From assembly GCF_023716925.1 (NCBI RefSeq), contig NZ_JAMQQG010000019.1:20836-84835 (forward strand): DNA of 64,000 nt, read 5' to 3'. Made by a program: the position numbers and the translations under genes. The notes below the pieces were generated by a model. It was not told where the DNA came from. It saw only the letters and a list, made by a program, of their open reading frames with translations, and did no database searches. This document shows positions 34,442 to 42,980 of the stretch, one piece after another (within the stretch, counting starts at the first letter, position 1; each line of letters starts with the position of its first letter). Source of the DNA: Frankia sp. R82. Lineage in GTDB: Bacteria > Actinomycetota > Actinomycetes > Frankiales > Frankiaceae.

Positions 34442-36487
34442 TTACGTGCTGCCTTTATTGATGAACGAGATCAGCCATCTCGCGACGTTAGCGAGTACCT
34501 GTTCGGCTTCCTCCTCCGAGAGTGAGGCCAAGGTCTTACCTCCCGGATTTGCGTGCTGGAAGCGGGACAGTTCCGGTGTTTGACTGAATGCGCTTGCGCG
34601 TACCAGGATGGGAACGACTCGGCAGCCACCACCCTCAGCGGCGGTGAGCAGAGCGGGTAGCTCCACACGGCGAATGAAGTCGGAGGCTAGAAAGTCGGCG
34701 CTGATCAGCAGTATCGCGAAGCGGGCGCGGTCCAGCGCATAAGTAATCTCATCTTCCCAGTTGGCGCCTATCTCGATACGTTTGTCCGACCAGACGTCTA
34801 TAACACCCATACGTTCCAGGGGGTCGAGGTGCATTAGGAGGCGCTCCTGCCAACCCGTGTCTGCGTGGCTGTAGCAGACGAACGCGTGATCGCGGGGCGT
34901 CGGCAGTCGTTTACCTACCTCTGACATGAGCGTGTCCCGTCTCAGCTGGCGTAGATAGAAGAGGAGTTGTGGATCGTCTGCCATGACCCGATTACTGCGG
35001 GCGTCATAGAAGAAGTGCCGCGCCAGTAGGCTCTCAGGCGGATCTTGACCGGCAGTAGGACCGATTCTTTTCAAGGCCATCATGAGAGACAATGACTGCG
35101 TGCGCGCGTTGTCGAGAGCCACGACTCCGTCGTCAGTACGACCTATTTCGAGGAGCAGGTCGACGCAGGTCGCTTCGTTGGGTGCATCCATCGCCGCAAA
35201 CTCGTACACGGCCGCTCTGTACTTTATTCTCAACTCATCAGCGACCTGCGCCCGCACGGCGTGCAGGTCCGTCTGCACGACAGTCTGCTCGGGCATCGTC
35301 TCCTCGACGCCTGCGAGTGCCGCTAGATGTGAACACAGCGACTGAGCAGTTATTAAGCTACCGGCCGAGGTCCGAATGATTTGTTTCTTATTCTTGAACG
35401 AGATATTGAGCGCGCCCTCGCCTTTAGCTATCAGCTCGCCGATCTGCTTGCGACTCGCCGGGCCAAGACGGAATACTCGGATGCGGTTTGCGACGTCGAA
35501 ACTTGCACTGACCAGGGATGCCGCCGTTTCAGGGATGCCGATAATGACGAGCTTGCCGGAAGAATTTGGATCATCCGCGAGTCGCTTCAGATAGTCAACC
35601 AGTAGACGCTGAGTATCGTCCGGCAGGCGGTGGAAGTCGTCTATCACGATGATTCCGATGTGCCCGTCGAGTGGAAGTCGCTTGATAAGCCCGACGTCAT
35701 CCGGCTTGCGGGCGGTGTAGGTCACGACCGGCCCGAGGCGCGCGGAGTCTTGGCTCACCGCCCAGTCTAGCAGCGTCGTTTTTCCGATTCCGGAAGGTCC
35801 CTCAACTACCACGCAAAGGCCGCGCTGTCGTAGAGCCAGGCGAAACGGGATGTACTCCTTGGGTGCGACGAAGGTTACCGAAGGTACGCCAACCGGCTGG
35901 AAGACATCCTCCAGCCGACTCGTCTGGCGTTCTCCGAACGGCGCTTCACGCCCTACCGGAAAGTCAGGTTCAGCAGCAGGCTTCCTCCTGTCCGATGGCG
36001 GCAGGGAATGAGGCTGTGGAAACTCTGGCGCCATCTTCGCTTTCGATCTTCCGGAAAGGGCCGCTGAGAGTCCGGAAAGCAGTCGATCTCTCGCTGCGGA
36101 CTCGCTGAGTCCTGCTAGGTTAAGATAAACGAGACTGCTCAGCAGGCCCGGCGGAGGAGTATAAGTGTCATCGACCTTAACGGGGAGGATCCGTCGCCTG
36201 GAACCGTCGGGGTCGCTACTCCAGGCAGCTTGCCATTCACCCTCACTGAACACCGAGTCGGTGTAGGCGGCGGAGAGGATTACGAGCACCGTCCTGGAGA
36301 GGGAGATGCCCTGACTGAGCCGCGATTCCCACGAGCTGCCAGGGGTGAAGTCCCACGCCTGAATAAGTACCCTGTAGCCTGCCTCCTCAAGAGTCCAAGC
36401 GATCCACTCGGCCCATCCTCTGTCTGCGTCGGCGTAGGAAATAAAGAAGTCCTGTGCTGCGGCTTCCTCTCCAGCCTCTCGACCCAT
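34442..36487 (-). CDS. TIR-ATPase-TIR protein
   Basis: A 681-residue protein. Residues 12-140 form a TIR domain (DFFISYADADRGWAEW, VLIQAWDFTPGSSW, VLVILSAAYTDSVFSEGEW). After a Pro-rich linker comes a P-loop ATPase with Walker A GPSGIGKTT (about 230-238) and Walker B IGIIVIDDFHR (about 278-288), of AAA/STAND type. From about residue 534 a second TIR domain follows (HAFVCYSHADTGWQERL, WSDKRIEIGANWEDEI, AILLISADFLASDF). TIR-ATPase fusions are typical immune sensors; a TIR at each end is unusual. I chose the ATG at 36487, since the sequence upstream is linker-like; a start at 36568 would add 27 residues. The trigger and product are unknown. Confidence 0.85.
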   Translation of the reverse strand: MGREAGEEAAAQDFFISYADADRGWAEWIAWTLEEAGYRVLIQAWDFTPGSSWESRLSQGISLSRTVLVILSAAYTDSVFSEGEWQAAWSSDPDGSRRRILPVKVDDTYTPPPGLLSSLVYLNLAGLSESAARDRLLSGLSAALSGRSKAKMAPEFPQPHSLPPSDRRKPAAEPDFPVGREAPFGERQTSRLEDVFQPVGVPSVTFVAPKEYIPFRLALRQRGLCVVVEGPSGIGKTTLLDWAVSQDSARLGPVVTYTARKPDDVGLIKRLPLDGHIGIIVIDDFHRLPDDTQRLLVDYLKRLADDPNSSGKLVIIGIPETAASLVSASFDVANRIRVFRLGPASRKQIGELIAKGEGALNISFKNKKQIIRTSAGSLITAQSLCSHLAALAGVEETMPEQTVVQTDLHAVRAQVADELRIKYRAAVYEFAAMDAPNEATCVDLLLEIGRTDDGVVALDNARTQSLSLMMALKRIGPTAGQDPPESLLARHFFYDARSNRVMADDPQLLFYLRQLRRDTLMSEVGKRLPTPRDHAFVCYSHADTGWQERLLMHLDPLERMGVIDVWSDKRIEIGANWEDEITYALDRARFAILLISADFLASDFIRRVELPALLTAAEGGGCRVVPILVRASAFSQTPELSRFQHANPGGKTLASLSEEEAEQVLANVARWLISFINKGST

Positions 36488-37050
36488 GCCGTTATTGTGC
36501 CACCCGCGTCCCCGGTTCCGTGGATCGGCACCGTCGGGTGCTAGACGAGATCCCCACCATGCGGGCAAGGGCTGTCTGGACGAGAGGGCGCCGGCGCTCC
36601 GCTGCCGCGGACGTGTCCGGTCGCGGTACCTGTTCCGAGCACCATCTGGAGACCAAAGACCTTGGGGCGGTCTGAAGTGGACGTAGGTGTCGGACGTGAC
36701 GAGATGCTCGGTGAGCCGCTGTGGTGCGGCCGAGGCCGCTGATCCGGCTCGTGCTCAGGCATCCGGTATCGAGGACGACCGCCCATCGATGATCGGGTGA
36801 CGCCTAAGGCGATCTTACCGGTCCGACCGAGGCGCTGTGCCGCAGCAGAACCGCCAATCGCGTTGTTCGTTACCTCGGGTGACCTGCTGGAGGCAGCAGG
36901 ACAGGCTGGTTGCGGCGAACGGTTGCGGGTGTCACCGATGCAAGTTGGTATCAGGACGCCGGACGGCTCAGAGCTCCAGCGCGATCTTGACGCAGGTATG
37001 TGACACCCGGGAGTGCCCCTGATCGAGATCCCGCAGCCTAGAAGGCGACA
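36488..37050. other. 560-bp stretch without a convincing gene
   Basis: Upstream of the TIR-ATPase-TIR gene and before the NUDIX C-terminal fragment. The short frames here lack ribosome sites and recognisable products. Probably degraded sequence at the right edge of the island. Confidence 0.5.
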
Positions 37051-37412
37051 GCCTGCTTGCCTACTGAACCTCCGGCAAACTCGAAGATGGTGAGGACGTC
37101 GCCAGCGCGGTATGCCGCGAAGCCCGCGAGGAGATCGGCCTCGACCTGACCCCGGCGTCGCTCACCCTCGCATCCACCGTCCACTACCGGAACGAACACG
37201 GGGACGCGAGACTGGGCCTGTTCTTCCGCCCAGATCACTGGCAAGGCGAACCGGTCAACGCCGAACCGCACAAATGCGCCCACATAGCCTGGTACCCCCT
37301 GGGAGCGCTGCCCGACAACACCTACCCCTACACGCGGATCGGTGTCGAGCTGCATCGGAAGCGGCAGAACTTCGCCGCCACCGGGTGGACACCTGCCGAC
37401 ACCAGTAGGTGA
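37051..37412 (+). pseudogene. C-terminal fragment of a NUDIX hydrolase gene
   Basis: In frame to the TGA at 37410 this reads SGKLEDGEDVASAVCREAR, then EEIGLDL, RLGLFFRPDHWQGEP and NAEPHKCAHIAW, so it carries the full NUDIX box and C-terminal part of the same subfamily. A stop codon at 37062-37064 and loss of any start show that it is headless. Its missing N-terminus matches the fragment at 18941-19039. Confidence 0.82.
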
Positions 37413-37587
37413 CGTCGCGCGGCGCGGACGGCCGCGTAGGTGGGCAGCAGGCGGACCTGGTGAACCGGGCGCCAACCTGCTCCATCGGCTGCCCAGGTGT
37501 TCGCCACGGTGGTCAAGAACGTCCGACCGTTCGACGCGAAGTCGACGCCGCGGCCGAAGTTCTGGGCGCTGTAGGCCCCGTCTGCGC

Positions 37588-37639
37588 AGGTGACGGCCCT
37601 GCCAGGTGGGGAACTACTTGTTCGCGTTGCAGGGAATGA
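37588..37639 (+). promoter_or_regulatory. Composite regulatory element, copy E
   Basis: CAGGTGA (one mismatch) at 37588-37594, 17-nt spacer, GAA-N7-TTC, 7-nt spacer and AGGGAATG (one mismatch) at 37632-37639. It ends 115 nt before the B12-binding-type radical SAM gene. This copy lies beyond the NUDIX-bounded island. Confidence 0.75.
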
Positions 37640-37754
37640 CCAACCTGGTTGATGTCGCGGACAGTGACAGGTGCTACACGCACACCGTCGAGGCCGGTCC
37701 CATCCGGGGCCATCCGTACGGCGGTGGAGCACCGTCCGTCCGGAAGGCATCGCC

Positions 37755-39896
37755 GTGGAGCATCCCCCTGAGCCCTTCGCCCGCCTGGTCACCGCTGTGC
37801 GCCTCGCCGGCGCCCGTCCGACTGCGGGCCCACCCGATCACAGTGAGCTGCTGCTCGATCCACGCGCGCTTCGCAGCTGGGTGGAGCGGCATTGCGCCGG
37901 TGAAGTGAGGCGGGTGCGGGTCGCGGGAGCGCTCGATCGCCGTCTGCTCTTCGTCGAGCGCAGTGCGGGCCGGTGGGTGGTGGCAGACCTGTCCGGCCGG
38001 CCGCACCGCACACGGATCTGGCCAGCTTGGGCACGGGACACGGTGATGCTGGACAAGCCGGCGTCCTGGCTGTCGCTCGCCGACGTGGACGAGCCGGGCG
38101 TGGAGCGGCTTTCGCGGCCGGGCGTGCTGCTGGCAGCGCTATATCACCCGGAGACGTTCCCGCTGCCGCGGTTTCCGCTGGGGATCAGCACGGTGGCGCG
38201 CGCGGCCCGCGAGACGCTGCTGGGCACGGTGTCGCTGGCTGACATGCAGCTCGGGCTCAGCCTCGACGGGCTGGCCGCCCGCATCGAGGCTGACCGGCCG
38301 GACGTACTCGGGGTGTCGGCGACGTTCGGCCAGTACGACCTGCTGGTCCAGCTGCTGGAATCGGTCTACGCCCAGAATGATCCGCCGCTGGTCGTCGTCG
38401 GCGGCAGCCTGACCGCGCGGGTCGAGCGGATCCTGCTGGACCGGTTTCCCCAGCTGCTGGTCGCCAGAGCGGGAGGGGAGTCCACGATCAGCGCGCTGCT
38501 GGCGCACTGGCACGGCGACCGCACCCTCGACGAGGTTCCCGGCCTGGGATATGTGGGAGCACCCCGCGGGGGTGGGCTGGCGGTCGGGCGACGGCGGACC
38601 GCCAAGACCGTCACCAACGACGTGACGGCCGACGTCGTTCCCGAACTTGATCTGCTGCCGGCAACGCTGGACCGTCACGGTGTCGCGCAGCTGGAGACCA
38701 GCCGCGGCTGTACCAGCTACTGCTCGTTCTGCCCGCGTGATCACAAGGGCAGCTGGGCGGGGGCCGGTACGGGCCGGCTGCCGTGGCTACTCGGAGAGCT
38801 TGCGGCGGTCTACGACCGCTACCCGCAGGTGTCACGGACGCTGTACCTGGTCGACGAAGAGTTCGTCGGCCGTGACGCGGACGCCACAGACAGGGTGTTG
38901 GGACTGGCCGGCCTGTTACACGAGGCGAAATTCGGCTGGGAGTCCAGCTGCCGGGTCGATCAGATCGTCGATCCCGACCGGGACCAGGGCTGGCACGTCG
39001 AGCGGGCCGAAATGTGGCGGACGCTGGTCGCCCGGGGCCTGCGGCGGATGCTGTTCGGCGTCGAGTCCGGCGTCGACAGCATCCTGGACCGGTTCGCGAA
39101 GAACACCACCGGCGAGCAGAATCTCCTTGCAGTCCGAACCCTGTCCGCGTTGGGCGTGCCGACTCGGTTCACCTACATCACCTTCGACCCGCTGATGACC
39201 CTGGACGAGCTGAAGGCCACCCATGCGTTCCAGGGCCGCACCGACCTGCTCCTGGCCCCGCAACCCGATCTATCACCTGCCGAGGTCGTGCGCGGGGTCC
39301 ACGACGCGCAGTTCGTCACGGCGACGGGCACCGGCCAGCCGTTCTACCGGGGGATCTCCTACCTGCTGGTCAGCATGGAATGCCTGATCGGTGCCGCCTA
39401 CACCCGCCGGGTGCAGCAGGCAGGCCTTGCCGGGACGGTGACGCCATCGATGGGCCGGGTGGAAGCCCGCTACGCCGACTGGCGGATCGGGGTCGCTGCC
39501 GGCTGGGCGCAGCGCTGGATCGACCGCCACTTCGCCCTCGACTACACGTTCAAATCGTTGGAGAAGATTCTTGACGGCGACCCACGCCGCCAGGTCCGCG
39601 AAGCCCGCGGCGTGCTCAAAGACGCCAGCTACGCCGTGCTCGGCGACCTGATTGCCGAGATCGGCACCCACCCGCTGCACCATGATCCGGCGAACGAGGC
39701 GGTCCTGGATGCGCGGATCTGGCAGCGGGCCGAGAACCGTCTCACTCTGCTCCGGGGCGTTCTTACCGCCGCGGTGCATGACCTGCTGCCGGATCTCGGC
39801 CAAGAGCACGCCGCACTGCTCGTCACCGAACACCGGCGATGGTCTACGGCCAGCGGCTGGACATTGATCAACGCGGCGGACTCCTGTGCCAGCTGA
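37755..39896 (+). CDS. B12-binding-type radical SAM protein
   Basis: A 713-residue radical SAM enzyme. A Rossmann-like region at about 170-290 (DVLGVSATFGQYDLLVQLLE, PPLVVVGGSLTARV) has the layout of cobalamin-binding domains but lacks a DxHxxG motif, so cobalamin may be bound base-off or not at all. The iron-sulphur motif is CTSYCSFC (Cys 319, 323, 326) after QLETSRG. The following TLYLVDEEFVG and MLFGVESGVDSILDRF strands fit the TIM-barrel. GTG at 37755 is preceded by GGAAGG at 8 nt; an upstream in-frame ATG at 37671 would start close to element E and is less likely. Such enzymes perform methylations or C-C bond chemistry on natural products. Confidence 0.85.
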   Translation: MEHPPEPFARLVTAVRLAGARPTAGPPDHSELLLDPRALRSWVERHCAGEVRRVRVAGALDRRLLFVERSAGRWVVADLSGRPHRTRIWPAWARDTVMLDKPASWLSLADVDEPGVERLSRPGVLLAALYHPETFPLPRFPLGISTVARAARETLLGTVSLADMQLGLSLDGLAARIEADRPDVLGVSATFGQYDLLVQLLESVYAQNDPPLVVVGGSLTARVERILLDRFPQLLVARAGGESTISALLAHWHGDRTLDEVPGLGYVGAPRGGGLAVGRRRTAKTVTNDVTADVVPELDLLPATLDRHGVAQLETSRGCTSYCSFCPRDHKGSWAGAGTGRLPWLLGELAAVYDRYPQVSRTLYLVDEEFVGRDADATDRVLGLAGLLHEAKFGWESSCRVDQIVDPDRDQGWHVERAEMWRTLVARGLRRMLFGVESGVDSILDRFAKNTTGEQNLLAVRTLSALGVPTRFTYITFDPLMTLDELKATHAFQGRTDLLLAPQPDLSPAEVVRGVHDAQFVTATGTGQPFYRGISYLLVSMECLIGAAYTRRVQQAGLAGTVTPSMGRVEARYADWRIGVAAGWAQRWIDRHFALDYTFKSLEKILDGDPRRQVREARGVLKDASYAVLGDLIAEIGTHPLHHDPANEAVLDARIWQRAENRLTLLRGVLTAAVHDLLPDLGQEHAALLVTEHRRWSTASGWTLINAADSCAS

Positions 39897-39918
39897 CCCG
39901 CAGGGACCCGCCAGGGGT

Positions 39919-40539
39919 TCAGCTGCCGGTCTTCTCCGGGATCGGCACCCAGTGGAACTCCGGGCAGAACCGGGCGTAGGTGACCAGCTTCCACGCCGCA
40001 TAGTCATCAAGCCGGCCGGACCGGCGCAGCAGGTGCTTGACCCAGGTATGGCAGACCCGTTCGTCGTGGCTCATCGCGGTGTCGATCTGGTCGAGCATCC
40101 GGCAGGCGACCGCGAAGTCGTCGACCGTCAGTGCGCTCAGGTCGATCTCTACCTCGTCCACGGTGAACGCGAACACCAGCCGGGTGGAGGAGAAGCTGGT
40201 GTAACGCTCGCCGAGGAACCGCGCCTGGCCTTCAAGGGCGGCCATCAGCTCACCGCGGCGCTCGACCGGGTAGCCGATACCCAGGTCCAGGTCGGAGGTT
40301 TCCAGGTTCAGCCCGGTCCCGAACGAGCCGACATCGCGCGGCTGATGCCCGGTCCAGTTCTCGATGAGCTCCGATGCCTTCGCGCGTACCGCGTGCAGTC
40401 GTGCATCGTGGGCACGCATCGACACGTAGAACGCCTCGGCGCGCGCGAACTCGGCGTCGGGGACATCGCTACGGTCGGCCCACCCTTTCGCCCTGATCGC
40501 GTCCAGGTCCAGCACAGTGACAGGGTCCGGAGTCGTCAT
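39919..40539 (-). CDS. Nucleotidyltransferase-fold protein
   Basis: A 206-residue protein. The motif GSFGTGLNLETSDLDLGIGYP (about residues 70-90) is the G-S-x-D-x-D pattern of polymerase-beta-type nucleotidyltransferases, and VEIDLSAL supplies the third acidic residue. The C-terminal half is helical. It lies on the minus strand between the radical SAM protein and the aldo/keto reductase, divergent from the latter by 83 bp. Start at ATG 40539 (MTTPDPVTVL); 31 further upstream codons open but non-typical. It may transfer a nucleotide to a small molecule or to tRNA; the substrate is unknown. Confidence 0.75.
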   Translation of the reverse strand: MTTPDPVTVLDLDAIRAKGWADRSDVPDAEFARAEAFYVSMRAHDARLHAVRAKASELIENWTGHQPRDVGSFGTGLNLETSDLDLGIGYPVERRGELMAALEGQARFLGERYTSFSSTRLVFAFTVDEVEIDLSALTVDDFAVACRMLDQIDTAMSHDERVCHTWVKHLLRRSGRLDDYAAWKLVTYARFCPEFHWVPIPEKTGS

Positions 40540-40622
40540 GCCGGTGACCCTAACGTCACAGCCAGCAGCACCCGCACACAGGCCGATCCCAAAGACAGCC
40601 GGCAGACCACGAAGGGAACGAG

Positions 40623-41723
40623 ATGACGGCACCGAGTCTTCTGGGCGCCCGGCGGCTGGCCGGCGGGCTGACCGTCCATCCGATCGGTGTCGGCTGCTGG
40701 GCCATCGGCGGCCCGGCCCACAACCTGAGCCTGCCGATGGGCTGGTCCACCGCCGACGACACCGCCTCCCGCGAAGGGCTGGAAACCGCCTACACGCTGG
40801 GCGCGAATTTGTTCGACACCGCCGACGTCTACGGCCACGGCCACTCCGAACGCCTCCTCGGCCGCCTCGTCACCCAGGTCGACCGGAACAGCCTCGTGCT
40901 CTCCTCCAAGGTCGGCTACTTCACCGGCACCGTCGACCACGCCTACCTACCCTCGGCGATACGCCGCCAGCTGGAGACCAGCCTGACGAACCTATGCACC
41001 GACCGGCTCGACATCTACTTCTTCCACCACAACGAGTTCGGACCCGACGACCGCTACCTCGACGACGCGATCGCCCAGATGCGCGACTTCCAACGCCAGG
41101 GCCTCATCCGCTGCGTCGGCATGCGCGGCCCCCACCGCTACGCCCCCCACCGGCACACCCAGCCCCACGCCGACCGGCCGGACAAGCACACCCGATTCCA
41201 GACCCTGTTCCACCGCATCCGCCCCGACTACCTCGCCCTGCGCCACAACCCGCTGACCCCACCCCCACCGGCAGGTCAGCCGGACATCTTCGCCCTCGCC
41301 GCCGACCACCACACCAGCATTCTGATCAACAAACCGCTCGGACAGGGATTGCTCACCGGCAAATACGACCCGCGCCGACCACCCCACTTCGCCGACGGGG
41401 ATCACCGGCGGCGCAAACGCTGGTACACCCCCGACGCGCTCGCACTCGTCGAGCGCCACCTCACGCCACTGCGCGAACGGTTCGGCATGTCGACCCGCGA
41501 CCTGGTCCGGGTAGCCCTGGCCTACAGCCTCCAGCGCAGCGACAACGCGGCCGTCCTCGTCGGCTTCACCACCCCCGAGCAGATCCGGGAGAACCTCACC
41601 GCCGTCGACGCGCCGCTGTCCACCGGCGACCTAAGCGTCGTCCGCGCCGCCCTCGGCCAGCTCCAGCAGGACCTCGACGCCGCCGGCCAGGTCTTCCTCG
41701 ACGAAACAGCCCCACCCGTATGA
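40623..41723 (+). CDS. Aldo/keto reductase
   Basis: A 366-residue NAD(P)H-dependent oxidoreductase. The catalytic tetrad is visible: Asp and Tyr in NLFDTADVYGHG, Lys in LSSKVGYFTG, His in YFFHHNEFG. The C-terminal NADPH-binding loop appears in SILINKPLGQGLLTGKY and AVLVGFTTPEQIRENL. It begins a two-gene unit with the EEP-family enzyme (ATGA overlap at 41720). Length and motifs are normal except for a Pro/His-rich insertion around residues 165-185. Substrate unknown; its position beside a radical SAM gene suggests natural-product tailoring. Confidence 0.88.
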   Translation: MTAPSLLGARRLAGGLTVHPIGVGCWAIGGPAHNLSLPMGWSTADDTASREGLETAYTLGANLFDTADVYGHGHSERLLGRLVTQVDRNSLVLSSKVGYFTGTVDHAYLPSAIRRQLETSLTNLCTDRLDIYFFHHNEFGPDDRYLDDAIAQMRDFQRQGLIRCVGMRGPHRYAPHRHTQPHADRPDKHTRFQTLFHRIRPDYLALRHNPLTPPPPAGQPDIFALAADHHTSILINKPLGQGLLTGKYDPRRPPHFADGDHRRRKRWYTPDALALVERHLTPLRERFGMSTRDLVRVALAYSLQRSDNAAVLVGFTTPEQIRENLTAVDAPLSTGDLSVVRAALGQLQQDLDAAGQVFLDETAPPV

Positions 41724-42583
41724 ACCGGCAGCAGTCCCTATTCCCGGACCCGCCCACACCGGCCGCTGCCACCTCCACAGCCGAGCTGCGGCTGGTCACG
41801 TTCAACGCCCAGCACGCCGGACCCGACCGGGCCCGCCGGCAGGCCGCTTGGCTCAGCCAGCAACCCGACGCCGATGTTGTGGTGCTCACCGAGGTCGGCC
41901 ACGGGCCCGGCGGCCACGCGCTGCTCGACGCCCTCACCCAGCACGGCTACCCCCACCTCCACACCTCGACACCGGACGGGCCCGACTACCGCACGGTCAT
42001 CGCCTCCCGCCAGGCGCCCCTCGAACCCGTGCCCACGGGCATCGACGTCCTAGCCCACCGCGCACCTGCCGTCGACCTCCAGATCGGTGCCCAGCGACTG
42101 CGCCTGATCGGCCTCTACGTCCCGTCCCGCGGGCCAGCTGAACGCCGCAACCAGAACAAACGCGCCTTCCAACACGCCGTCACCCGCGCGCTGCCTGGCA
42201 TCCTCGCCGCCGCCGACGGGCCGGTCGTTGTCACCGGCGACCTCAACGTCGTCGAACCCGGCCACGTCCCGCACTACCCGGTCTTCGGAGCGTGGGAGTA
42301 CGACTTCTACCGCTCGTTCACCGACGCCGGCCTCACCGACGCCTACCGGGCCCTGCACCCCGACACCCCGGGGCACAGCTGGTATGGCCGCGGCGGCAAC
42401 GGCTACCGCTTCGACCACACCTTCCTCACCACCCGCCGGCTCCACCTGACCAGCTGCGACTACGTCCACACCCCCCGCCTCGACGGGCTCAGCGATCACG
42501 CCGCCCTGTCTCTCACCGCCCATCCTTCGGCCGCCGCGACCGACCCCTTCTCCTTCGACAAGGCCGCGGGAACCGGGATCTAA
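41720..42583 (+). CDS. Endonuclease/exonuclease/phosphatase (EEP) family protein
   Basis: A 287-residue EEP-family phosphoesterase. Motifs in order: RLVTFNAQHAG (Asn), DVVVLTEVGHG (Glu), GLYVPSRG, PVVVTGDLNVV (Asp and Asn), RFDHTFLTT and LSDHAALSL (final Asp-His). These give a Mg2+-dependent nuclease or phosphatase active site. It is translationally coupled to the aldo/keto reductase. It has no signal peptide. The protein may dephosphorylate an intermediate rather than cut nucleic acid. A much longer overlapping frame upstream in this region is Pro/Arg-rich shadow sequence. Confidence 0.85.
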   Translation: MNRQQSLFPDPPTPAAATSTAELRLVTFNAQHAGPDRARRQAAWLSQQPDADVVVLTEVGHGPGGHALLDALTQHGYPHLHTSTPDGPDYRTVIASRQAPLEPVPTGIDVLAHRAPAVDLQIGAQRLRLIGLYVPSRGPAERRNQNKRAFQHAVTRALPGILAAADGPVVVTGDLNVVEPGHVPHYPVFGAWEYDFYRSFTDAGLTDAYRALHPDTPGHSWYGRGGNGYRFDHTFLTTRRLHLTSCDYVHTPRLDGLSDHAALSLTAHPSAAATDPFSFDKAAGTGI

Positions 42584-42664
42584 CTGGTCTCCCCACCGTC
42601 CGTTCGACGACGGCCAGATCCGGCATCCTCTCGCAAGACTTCGCAGATCAGATCAGCGTCCGCG

Positions 42665-42716
42665 CAGGTCACGGCCCTACGGACCGGGGAAAGACTTCTC
42701 CGTGTCCCGGAGAATG
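42665..42716 (+). promoter_or_regulatory. Composite regulatory element, copy F
   Basis: CAGGTCA at 42665-42671, 17-nt spacer, GAA-N7-TCC (weaker inverted repeat), 7-nt spacer, GGAGAATG (one mismatch) at 42709-42716. It ends 264 nt before the next start codon, farther than the others, leaving a leader with a hairpin. Confidence 0.68.
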
Positions 42717-42833
42717 TTTTCTGCTGCATCGCGCGGCAGACTGGAGTTGTCCGGTCGCCGGCACCCCCCGAGCTGGCGGCCGGACGTGCTGGCCCGAGCG
42801 TTCTGGACGTCCCATCGGGGGTGCGTCCGAGAC

Positions 42834-42859
42834 AGCCGCCTAGCCCCGGCTAGGCGGCT
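42834..42859 (+). promoter_or_regulatory. 12-bp hairpin in the leader of the helical-protein gene
   Basis: Perfect arms 42834-42845 and 42848-42859 with a 2-nt loop lie between element F and the ATG at 42981. It could be an attenuator or operator; there is no T-tract. Confidence 0.45.
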
Positions 42860-42980
42860 CCCATTCTGTCCTGCCGGCGCTGCGGGAGCCCGTCCCTGTT
42901 TTCGGCGCGGGTTCAAGGGCCGTGTGAGGACCGCGGGCAGGACAGTTCCATTCAGCTATTCATCCCTCTTGGAGACAATG

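Noticed and set aside
40517..42583. Single long protein covering both the aldo/keto reductase and EEP genes
   Set aside because: Its first part is Arg/Pro-rich noise over the reductase frame; the reductase motifs and ATGA overlap support two genes.
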